Assembly: GCA_937927975.1 (NCBI GenBank)
Contig: CALEZT010000248.1
Coordinates: 1 to 6,262 of the forward strand
DNA: 6,262 nt
Reading direction: 5' to 3'
From: an uncultured Phycisphaerales bacterium
GTDB taxonomy: Bacteria; Planctomycetota; Phycisphaerae; Sedimentisphaerales; Anaerobacaceae
Both the position numbers and the translations under genes were made by a program. The notes below the pieces were generated by a model. That model saw nothing but the letters and a program-made list of their open reading frames with translations, was not told where the DNA came from and did no database searches. Position 1 is the first letter of the stretch. The number at the start of each line of letters is the position of its first letter. Below, in pieces: positions 1 through 6,262 of this stretch.

Positions 1-1
1 C

Positions 2-40
2 ACCGAAATACTTAGACGTAAATTCGTATTTGAAATTCGA
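2..40 (-). pseudogene. In-frame continuation of the helicase reading frame after the TAG stop
   Basis: Keeping the helicase frame, the 13 codons after the TAG at 43-41 read SNFKYEFTSKYFG with no further stop before the window edge. Together with the residues before the stop (KLAVEFFY), this resembles what I remember from RecD-like helicases of this type. There, a VEF strand is followed by a short loop often containing Gln, then by an F-x-Y-x-F-T segment that leads to the UvrD_C_2 motifs. A Gln at the TAG position would fit, and CAG to TAG is one transition. The sequence shows the open continuation directly. The alignment with family sequences is from memory, and the rest of the gene lies outside the window. 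Confidence 0.65.
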
Positions 41-3000
41 CTAGTAGAAGAATTCAACCGCGAGTTTCCAACGCATATCTGGCAGGCCCTTTTTCCAAAA
101 AAAACCGACGGCCATCCCGATCTCGCCGTTTGCAATGTATGTATTGTCCTTTTCCGGATAGACCTTCCGGTGGCGGTTCCATGGCATTTTAGGATCGGTA
201 TTCGCCAAGTTGATAACCTTGTCGCCATAGACTATCTCTTCTGGTCCCATCGGCTTGGGGTATTTCCGCCATCTGGCGACTCTGGATGCATCGATTAACT
301 CTTGCCTGAACTGTTTGTGAATTAAACGATTGATGTCGGGAACGCCGTGCGCCCCTGAACGAACGGGTGACAGTATTTGCCAGCCCTCGGACTGTTCGGC
401 TGAACCGAAGTTAAAAAATCGCATCCCATTCCAGTCTTTCCCGCCCAAGGACTCGTCAAACTTCAGAATGTCATCCGGGCCATCAAGACCAAGTTCATCA
501 ACGAGAACGGAAACCAGATTCTCCCTAAGTTCGTCCGAGGAATCCCACTGAACAAAGCGGACATGCTTGCTCTTTCCGGATTTGACGACTTTGTCGAAAA
601 CATCGTCCTCACCCGGAGCAATCGGCGATCCGCTGAACCATTCAGCGAGCTGCAAATCTTCGCGTTCTTCACCGGCCTGTCGTCTGCGAATGGTGAGCTC
701 TGCGTATCCAGGGGCGACTCGTGGAAATTTTGCCATAATCCCGTCGGGAGCGAGATGCTTGATTACATCAACAAACGGGCGGCCTGCGCCAATCGGGGGA
801 AGCTGTCTGGGATCGCCAATCAGAATCAAACGATGAACACCCTTGAGTGCCTGAATAAGTGCAGCCAACATCTCCTCAGTCAGCATTGAGGCTTCATCGA
901 CTATGACTGTTCGAGCCCCGGCCTCGGCAGATTTTTCCGATAACTTGTAGCGACCTGTGGAGCCGTCATACCGGTCGGGACTGAGGAACTGAGCGACAGT
1001 GAATCCCTTCAATTTGAGGTCGCTGGTGGATTGCTCCATTCGGACACGCGCTTTCCCGGTTGGAGCCAGAAGTAGAATATCACCTTGCGATATCTGCGGA
1101 TGAGAACACAGCACCGACAGAAGAGTGGTTTTCCCTGTCCCCGCAGGTCCGATAAGAACGCTGAGGCGGGATTCGGCAAGTTCCTTAAGTGCCGCCGTCT
1201 TTTCTTCACGAGCCTTTTCCTCGAGTTCATCGGAACTACCCACACCGTGAACATCGAGATGACTGTCGAGAAGGGTCTTCCAATCGGCCTCGACAACCAA
1301 TCGCTTGCCTTTGACACGTTTTTGGATGGCGGAGCGAATCACATCACCCATTTCGGCTAAACGGGCAAGCTGCAACGCAGGGCTACCATCTGCCAGAGGC
1401 GTTTCAACTATGGTTTCCTCAAACTGGTCCTTTGCGACATTGATCAAATCACCGTCGACTTCGCACCCTGGCTTGATATCCAGGTTCCGAATCGCGAGCA
1501 CAACCTGGTCCTGGGGCATCAGAGAATTGCCAGCGATAGCCGCATCCTCCAGGGTTTTAACACTGAGGGCACGCACACGGCGGGCGTCTGTTCCTGCGTC
1601 CAAAGCGGTTGGCTCAGGCAGAGGATGTTTCTCCCGGATGGTCTCATCAGGGAAAACACCACGGTCAACGGTCCAGACACTTATCGGCGTCGATGTCAGC
1701 CTGGTCGTCTCATAAAGCAAGTAGGGATTGGTCAATATGGACAGATCCGAGCAGTCGATATTCGCCTTTTTCCGTTCCTCCTGGACATATATAGTCGTCG
1801 CCTGTTCTCTGCTGATTTCAAATCGGCTTATCAGTTTCAGGAGATTGCGGCGTTCTTCGGGAAGACGGCTCCATTTCGTTTGAATGGTCGTCCCGATCCC
1901 TTTGGCCAGATCTTTAGGCAGGTGCTTTTGAGGGTCTCGGAGAACTAGATCGACCATGGGCCAAGGATCGACATTCTCTCCGACATTGTCCGAAATCTGT
2001 CGAGCGATAAACGTCCCAAGGTCAATGCCAAACGCACAAAGCGCTGACGCGAGTCCTGGGCACGGCCCTCTGGCCGTCCATAACTCTCCGACTCGTTGGT
2101 CAATCCAGGTCAGGCACTTTGCCCATGGCCCAGGCAAAACTCCAATAGCTTTCCTGAGAGATTCCGCGCAGGACAGCAAAGAAGCGATTGCTGCATCGTG
2201 GGTTACAAGCTGCGAAGCGTGTGAAAATTCAAGAAGCCGGTCATCTGGTGAAAATGCGGCGATAGACGCAGGGTCAAAGTCGGGATTGTCAGCAGCCAGT
2301 TCCAGTGCCGCATGATAAGGCAACAAGAAGCCATCTTTGAAATCGGGCCTTATGGAATGCTGCACCATCCGTTCCCAAAGCATGGACCGAAGCTGTCCAT
2401 TTAGATCCCTGGTCGAATATTGGTATTCAACTCCTGGGGACACATGCAAAACTCGGCCTACGCCGACCAGGATTCTCCTTGCCCCTGCATCTTCGACAAA
2501 TGGAACCTGCTTGGCGTAAAAAAAACAGAGTGATTCTTCTGGTTTGATGTGGTCGCAAAAACAATCTGACAGGGCCTTCTGGTTCTCTATGGCTTGTATC
2601 CACTGTGTGGAGAATCCTAATTCCGGCTCTCGCTGCGGCCGCACATCCAAACCATATGTTTCGCCGAGTTCATCCATCGATTCCCGCAACATCCAAGCGA
2701 ATGGGACCGCAGGAGCGGAATAGGCGGGATGGCGTAAATCGGTAGGAGCGAAGTGTCCGTGACTCCCCTCGGATGTGTGCTTGTACGGGTGGTTGGCGAC
2801 CCTCGTGTATTCGAATGGCGACATGAACGCGACCCGCTCAGCCACGCAACAAGGCCATTTTTCTTGAGGCAAGTCCGCAAGCGATTGACCGGCGACCGCT
2901 TCCTCTGCGATATCGTTTCTCTCCTGCCCGATCCGTTTGAGCTTGAGGCAAGCCCCGTTAAGGCGTGGATTGGCACAGACTCGTCCATCCCATCCGGAAT

Positions 3001-3064
3001 CGTGCCAAGGCACGCGAATAGATATGTGCTTTTTCGGATACTTCATGATCCCCCCCAGAGTCAT
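41..3064 (-). CDS. RecD-like superfamily 1 helicase with long N-terminal extension, interrupted by an in-frame TAG
   Basis: The frame encodes 1007 residues from the ATG at 3064. The helicase core begins near residue 600. Walker A is GPAGTGKTT (639-647), with Lys645 and Thr646 as nucleotide-binding residues. Motif Ia is APTGKA (667-672). Walker B is VIVDEASML (720-728), with Asp723 and Glu724. Motif III is GDPRQLPPIGAG (750-761). Motif IV region residues lie near TIRRRQ (791-796), followed by QILSPVRSGAHG (896-907) and a 2B-like GDKVIN (947-952). This order identifies a RecD/TraA-like SF1B DNA helicase, but motifs V and VI (UvrD_C_2 domain, arginine finger) are absent because the frame stops at TAG 43-41. 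The frame continues sensibly beyond that stop to the window edge. Residues 1-590 match no domain I can name. They open with a distinctive VPWHDSGWDGRVC and contain Cys30, Cys39, Cys72 and Cys73. The start forms an ATGA overlap with the upstream stop. A second ATG at 3046 (residue 7) is an equally plausible start. The gene may be a pseudogene if the stop is genuine. Confidence 0.9.
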   Translation of the reverse strand: MTLGGIMKYPKKHISIRVPWHDSGWDGRVCANPRLNGACLKLKRIGQERNDIAEEAVAGQSLADLPQEKWPCCVAERVAFMSPFEYTRVANHPYKHTSEGSHGHFAPTDLRHPAYSAPAVPFAWMLRESMDELGETYGLDVRPQREPELGFSTQWIQAIENQKALSDCFCDHIKPEESLCFFYAKQVPFVEDAGARRILVGVGRVLHVSPGVEYQYSTRDLNGQLRSMLWERMVQHSIRPDFKDGFLLPYHAALELAADNPDFDPASIAAFSPDDRLLEFSHASQLVTHDAAIASLLSCAESLRKAIGVLPGPWAKCLTWIDQRVGELWTARGPCPGLASALCAFGIDLGTFIARQISDNVGENVDPWPMVDLVLRDPQKHLPKDLAKGIGTTIQTKWSRLPEERRNLLKLISRFEISREQATTIYVQEERKKANIDCSDLSILTNPYLLYETTRLTSTPISVWTVDRGVFPDETIREKHPLPEPTALDAGTDARRVRALSVKTLEDAAIAGNSLMPQDQVVLAIRNLDIKPGCEVDGDLINVAKDQFEETIVETPLADGSPALQLARLAEMGDVIRSAIQKRVKGKRLVVEADWKTLLDSHLDVHGVGSSDELEEKAREEKTAALKELAESRLSVLIGPAGTGKTTLLSVLCSHPQISQGDILLLAPTGKARVRMEQSTSDLKLKGFTVAQFLSPDRYDGSTGRYKLSEKSAEAGARTVIVDEASMLTEEMLAALIQALKGVHRLILIGDPRQLPPIGAGRPFVDVIKHLAPDGIMAKFPRVAPGYAELTIRRRQAGEEREDLQLAEWFSGSPIAPGEDDVFDKVVKSGKSKHVRFVQWDSSDELRENLVSVLVDELGLDGPDDILKFDESLGGKDWNGMRFFNFGSAEQSEGWQILSPVRSGAHGVPDINRLIHKQFRQELIDASRVARWRKYPKPMGPEEIVYGDKVINLANTDPKMPWNRHRKVYPEKDNTYIANGEIGMAVGFFWKKGLPDMRWKLAVEFFY
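3050..3056 (-). promoter_or_regulatory. G7 tract, candidate ribosome binding site for an alternative helicase start at 3046
   Basis: Seven consecutive G residues on the minus strand end three bases before an in-frame ATG at 3046. A run of G can pair with the CCUCC of 16S rRNA using a G-U wobble. Starting here would give a protein beginning MKYPKKHISIRVPWHD and leave a 14-bp gap after the upstream stop instead of an overlap. The sequence does not decide between the two starts. Confidence 0.35.
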
Positions 3065-6000
3065 TCCGCCTCATCCATAATGACCTTCAAATCGTGAAGG
3101 TGTGTCTCTACGAAACGGATGCTGGTTTGCTCGTCACCGAGCGATATTGGAAGCTCATAATCCTCCGCATTGACAATCTCTTCCCTTAGCTCGGCCATTA
3201 CCTCGTCGTCGGTTTTTACAAATTCATCGTATTTGGCGGCGCACAGGGGGCAAAGAGCCAGATACTGAGCTTCATGCTCCTTCGGCAGATACTTTCTGGA
3301 GAGCACTTCCTTTTTCTCGAAGTAGTGGGCTCCATCGCGCTTCCGGAAAGGCATCTCCTCTTTGCATATCTGGCAGACCATTTGGTCGGCTTCGTTCGTA
3401 TATTGATTCCGGAGCCATGTGGTCGGGTCAATGGCACCGTTGGTGGTTCGAACACTTCTTTCGCGTTTCTCGTATTCCTTATCGGGCGCGTCGGTTAGTT
3501 GCTCGCCAAGACGCTCTTGACGTCGTTCCGGGTTGGCCACTGGTCTGGTTGGAAACGTTGGGCGTTCCTTGCGGGCAGCCAAGGCGGCTTTCAATTGCTC
3601 GACCTCGTCACGATGGTTTTTCAGGAACTCGATGTCCTCAAGGCTAACTCCGAGTTCTGTCGCGTGTTCACGTTTCCGCTCATCCTCGCTCTGGTCAGCA
3701 CCCTCGACTATCCCAAGACTTTCAGTAAGCTCAGTCGCGCCCAAAAACTCGTCTAAGAGTTGGTCTGTCGTTATCTCGCCCGGCTTTTCAAGTGAATCAT
3801 CTTTTGTAGGGACCCATTTTGAGTTTTTCAGCCGAACAAGGATCATGGAACTGAAATATTTGCTCTGTGAGCTGTAATAAAACCACTGATACCTGGCTTT
3901 GAAAAAGCGTGCGTCCAACTCCAAATAGTCCCGCAGAAATCCCCACAACACGGATGCGGAGCTTTTTTGTTCTTCAAAATCTGTGATTTCTTGGATGGCT
4001 TCTAGAAACTGCTCAAGCCCGTCCAAATCGTAATTTTCTATAGTTTCTGATCGAGTTGAATATTCCCTTTCTCCATAGGGCAAACCTTCAGATGTCGGCA
4101 ATTTTCGTGGCAGACGGGAAACTCCAAGATCATGCCAGACATCGATGTCTACATCAGACGATGTGTACTCATCATGCAGGAACCACACTTCTTGAACACC
4201 AGAAAAATACCGTAGCAGCTCTGCTGTGTTGAGATAGATCTCTGTGGGCTTTTTGAATACAGTGTCTCCGGTTGAATTGGTGGCCTTCAGAAATGGCGTT
4301 CGCCTTGCCGCCTGGATCACCTTTCTTTTTCCGGCTTCCGAGTCTGAGCCCATGGCGCGAACAATCTTTTGTATATCCGCCTGGTGTTCGGAGTCTGGAA
4401 CCGAGTCTCCGTCGGTTTTGGCGTATTTGGGCAGAACCCTTTCCACGATATCGTCAAAAACATCGGGTTCTGAGAGTCCCAACCGTTTGAGGAATGTACG
4501 AGCCTGATCATCGGTGACGATTGACCGGCTCACAACTGGAAAAGCGGTTTCCTCTGGTGGAGGCATAAAAGCGTTGGGAGTGGTACCGTCCGGCTTGAAA
4601 GGGGCTTCCTGGCTGCCATTGGCAAGACGAAGAATAGGCTTCGAGCGCAGAACACCGCCAGGATCACGTTCCCAACGAGGCGCTCTCCAAAGCGCCTCCT
4701 GGCCGGATAAATACCCATAAAAATCAACAAACCATTCATCGGGCTGGCCAGACAGAAAGGAGTGACTGATTCTTCGGGCTAACCCGTCCGGAGTCACTTC
4801 CTCCACGTCAAGTTCGCTAATCAAGTAGGAGCGGAGGTCAGGCGTTCGGTCCTGGGTAATTTCCCCGGCAAGCCATTTTATTGTGGCTGTGGACTGAAAC
4901 AACTGACCAAGCTGCACCTGGCCCAGTAGTTTTCTGAGGTCAGCACCGCGAGCGAGTTTGGCGTTCCCGGCGGACACGAATGAACCGTCATCGGCCGGGA
5001 GGAGTTCTTCTTTGATCAACGTGTTCCGAACCGACTCGACGATGGGATAAAACATGCTGTCGTCTGGAAAATCCTCGGTTCTAATCGGAAGCGCCTCGAG
5101 GAAGGATACCGAGAGCAGGCCAAGATCCTTTATCTCAGACAGAATGTCTCCGATGAGATCAGCAGTTTCTTTTACCAGCGTCTCATTCCAGTCGTCGTCT
5201 TTTGGGATGTTGTCGCGAGATGGTGTTGTCCTGTATGGCCCTTGAATGAGGAATCCGAACCTTGTGGCCTTCTCTGTGGGAAAATAAACAACCAGGGGAG
5301 AATCCTTAACTTTGACTATACGTTCGGGATTCTTTCCGGCCTTGTCTTCTGCCTCCAGCCGGAAGCTGACCTCAACACGCACAGTTTCCGAATTCCCCGG
5401 TACGGGTACCGGTCGTTCAAAAATGAGCCAGTTTTCCTCCTCGTCCTTGCCGTTGTTTTGACCGATGACGCTGACTTGTCGGGCGGGTCCTCGTGCAATC
5501 TCTTCTCGCAGGTAGACACCGCCTGTTAAGTTTGGCAGCCTGTACTCGATTTCGTTGATCCTTCTGAGGAACAAAAGTGTTCTGGCGCTCAGGTTGCGGA
5601 GGCGAGCGCCGATTTCCTTGCATGCGGTCTCTGGCGCTATTTCTTCAGTATTGAAGGGGAAGACAAAGAGCGTGGTCCAGGAGTTACCGGCTGGCTTGGA
5701 GGTCACCGCGTAAGGGCGCACGTAGTTCTCTATCCTGAAACCTTCTCCGCCGGAGTGGACTTCCGGAGTAGCCGTGTAGGCGTAGACCGACTTGAAACCG
5801 ATCCCGAACTTTCCTATTTGCGTCAGATCTTCGGTTTTGGTTCCTTCTCCGACACCGCACACCCCTCTGACATCCCGCTCATTGAAAAGACGGCCGTCAT
5901 GGGTAACTTCCAGCCTGTCGTCGAAAAGGCTGAAGAGTATTCGGGTAGCGCCCGCATCCTCCGCATTCTGAAGAAGCTCGAAAACGAAATGGGTTCGATC

Positions 6001-6093
6001 TGTGTACAGTCGGCCCAGAAAGGACAGGTGGCGTGTGCCTTGACCGTACTCACGGATATTGTCCTCTCGTATCCTGTCGTAGTCAGTCGGCAT
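3061..6093 (-). CDS. Sacsin/NOV-type GHKL ATPase with C-terminal zinc module
   Basis: This is a protein of 1010 residues if it starts at the ATG at 6093; numbering below uses that start. An N-terminal Bergerat-fold ATPase domain (HATPase_c_3/sacsin-type) spans about residues 10-200. The N-box is ELLQNAEDAG, with the metal-binding pair Glu39 and Asn43. A HDG motif follows at residues 65-67, and the glycine-rich ATP lid GKFGIGFKSV lies at 94-103. Downstream, SRDNIP (about 292-297) resembles the conserved end of the family's ATPase/transducer unit. I recognise no domain in residues 300-800. A charged helical stretch covers about 800-845, and a two-CxxC module (Cys907, Cys910, Cys948, Cys951) lies near the end. 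No signal peptide or membrane segment is visible, so it is probably cytoplasmic. GHKL proteins of this kind use ATP-driven dimerisation to switch conformation, and the specific role here is unknown. An alternative in-frame ATG at 6114 would add seven residues, but it lacks a clear ribosome binding site. The gene overlaps its upstream neighbour by 11 bp and the helicase gene by 4 bp. Confidence 0.93.
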   Translation of the reverse strand: MPTDYDRIREDNIREYGQGTRHLSFLGRLYTDRTHFVFELLQNAEDAGATRILFSLFDDRLEVTHDGRLFNERDVRGVCGVGEGTKTEDLTQIGKFGIGFKSVYAYTATPEVHSGGEGFRIENYVRPYAVTSKPAGNSWTTLFVFPFNTEEIAPETACKEIGARLRNLSARTLLFLRRINEIEYRLPNLTGGVYLREEIARGPARQVSVIGQNNGKDEEENWLIFERPVPVPGNSETVRVEVSFRLEAEDKAGKNPERIVKVKDSPLVVYFPTEKATRFGFLIQGPYRTTPSRDNIPKDDDWNETLVKETADLIGDILSEIKDLGLLSVSFLEALPIRTEDFPDDSMFYPIVESVRNTLIKEELLPADDGSFVSAGNAKLARGADLRKLLGQVQLGQLFQSTATIKWLAGEITQDRTPDLRSYLISELDVEEVTPDGLARRISHSFLSGQPDEWFVDFYGYLSGQEALWRAPRWERDPGGVLRSKPILRLANGSQEAPFKPDGTTPNAFMPPPEETAFPVVSRSIVTDDQARTFLKRLGLSEPDVFDDIVERVLPKYAKTDGDSVPDSEHQADIQKIVRAMGSDSEAGKRKVIQAARRTPFLKATNSTGDTVFKKPTEIYLNTAELLRYFSGVQEVWFLHDEYTSSDVDIDVWHDLGVSRLPRKLPTSEGLPYGEREYSTRSETIENYDLDGLEQFLEAIQEITDFEEQKSSASVLWGFLRDYLELDARFFKARYQWFYYSSQSKYFSSMILVRLKNSKWVPTKDDSLEKPGEITTDQLLDEFLGATELTESLGIVEGADQSEDERKREHATELGVSLEDIEFLKNHRDEVEQLKAALAARKERPTFPTRPVANPERRQERLGEQLTDAPDKEYEKRERSVRTTNGAIDPTTWLRNQYTNEADQMVCQICKEEMPFRKRDGAHYFEKKEVLSRKYLPKEHEAQYLALCPLCAAKYDEFVKTDDEVMAELREEIVNAEDYELPISLGDEQTSIRFVETHLHDLKVIMDEAE
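3069..3072 (-). promoter_or_regulatory. Candidate ribosome binding site for the helicase start at 3064
   Basis: GAGG lies four bases upstream of the ATG at 3064, within the final codons of the GHKL ATPase gene. The spacing is slightly short, but the ATGA stop/start overlap would let ribosomes finishing the upstream gene reinitiate here. Confidence 0.4.
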
Positions 6094-6262
6094 TGGCGCT
6101 TCCCCCGGAAACATGAATCACACCATACGCAACCGGACCGGCGACGATATCCGCTCTCTCCAGAGCGATGTCCAGCTCTTGGATTCGTCTTGCGTAGTCC
6201 GCCTCTGCGGCGGCAATTTGAGACCGACGCATTTTTTGTATCTTCTCGTTGGTCGCTTGGCT
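6083..6262 (-). CDS. C-terminal end of a large protein, possibly a SNF2/DEAD-type helicase (5' part outside window)
   Basis: Reading the minus strand from the window edge gives 59 uninterrupted codons in one frame, ending with TGA at 6085-6083. The visible peptide begins SQATNEKIQKMRRSQ and continues as a charged, alanine-rich amphipathic helix (about residues 5-37). It then closes with a short hydrophobic strand around VAYGVIHV and ends SGGSANAD. I recall this arrangement, a basic/acidic helix followed by a PVAYGVI-type strand, from the extreme C-termini of large SNF2-like helicases in bacterial defence loci. No helicase motif lies inside the window, so the assignment is an inference from similarity to remembered sequences. 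The stop lies inside the start of the next gene, an 11-bp overlap with its preferred ATG. This supports it being real coding sequence and the first visible member of the operon. The start and total length are unknown. It could equally be another coiled-coil-ended protein. Confidence 0.6.
   Translation of the reverse strand, partial: SQATNEKIQKMRRSQIAAAEADYARRIQELDIALERADIVAGPVAYGVIHVSGGSANAD
6099..6106 (-). promoter_or_regulatory. Ribosome binding site of the GHKL ATPase gene
   Basis: On the minus strand GGGGGAAG lies before the ATG at 6093, with seven bases between GGGGGA and the start codon, a normal Shine-Dalgarno distance. The alternative upstream ATG at 6114 is preceded by GGTGTGATTC, which has no comparable purine tract. 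This is why 6093 is chosen as the start, giving a protein that begins MPTDYDRIRED. The site lies inside the last codons of the upstream gene, as expected for translational coupling. Confidence 0.6.

Noticed and set aside
97..104. A8 run (T8 on the coding strand) 54 bases before the helicase TAG, considered as a slippage or homopolymer-error site explaining the early stop.
   Set aside because: The reading frame looks right both before and after the tract and on both sides of the TAG, so no frameshift needs explaining. A similar T8 run (2518-2525) sits harmlessly in the same gene.
463..2519. Several open frames of 60-136 codons on the plus strand, and minus-strand alternative frames, opposite the helicase gene.
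   Set aside because: Their translations are low-complexity, Ser/Arg/Pro-rich shadow sequence without recognisable domains or good ribosome binding sites, and they lie wholly inside a gene with clear helicase motifs.
2634..2643. 10-bp palindrome TGCGGCCGCA as a possible operator.
   Set aside because: It is isolated, lies inside the helicase gene, has no second copy nearby and is too short to distinguish from chance.
2753..3097. Plus-strand open frame of 114 codons spanning the junction of the two large genes, considered as an antisense gene.
   Set aside because: No convincing Shine-Dalgarno sequence or recognisable domain; it is antisense to conserved N-terminal helicase sequence.
4677..4698. 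Perfect 8-bp inverted repeat GAGGCGCT / AGCGCCTC with a 6-base loop.
   Set aside because: It lies inside the GHKL ATPase coding sequence and has no T-run on either strand, so it is not a terminator. One such stem is expected by chance in several kilobases.

Overview
The window is compact bacterial (or possibly archaeal) protein-coding DNA of roughly balanced base composition. I see no rRNA, tRNA, CRISPR array, insertion sequence, promoter or terminator. Both long genes, and the visible end of a third, lie on the minus strand, so transcription runs from high to low coordinates. The protein content (a nucleic-acid helicase and a sacsin/NOV-type GHKL ATPase) resembles accessory or defence-island cargo. 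The sequence does not identify a genus.

Layout in order of transcription. (1) 6262-6083 is the C-terminal 59 codons of a gene that starts outside the window. Its charged helical tail resembles the end of large SNF2/DEAD-type helicases, but this is a tentative call. (2) 6093-3061 encodes a protein of about 1010 residues with an N-terminal GHKL ATPase domain, a long unrecognised middle, a charged helical segment and a C-terminal CxxC...CxxC zinc module. (3) 3064-41 encodes a protein of about 1007 residues with an uncharacterised N-terminal region of about 590 residues, followed by a RecD-like superfamily 1 helicase core. Adjacent genes overlap (11 bp, then 4 bp as ATGA), leaving no room for internal promoters. 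This is the architecture of a translationally coupled operon whose products probably act together on nucleic acid.

The most notable feature is at the low-coordinate end. The helicase frame hits a TAG at 43-41, before the last helicase motifs (V and VI). The same frame then stays open for the remaining 13 codons to the window edge and reads like normal family sequence. The gene is therefore interrupted by one in-frame amber codon. This could be a nonsense mutation, a base-call error, or less likely a recoded UAG. If the stop is real, the helicase lacks essential motifs and the system may be decaying.

A plausible but unproven reading is a multi-gene anti-phage or DNA-processing module: a (probable) SNF2-like translocase, a GHKL ATPase that may sense or switch, and a RecD-like helicase. 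I cannot match it with confidence to a named system.
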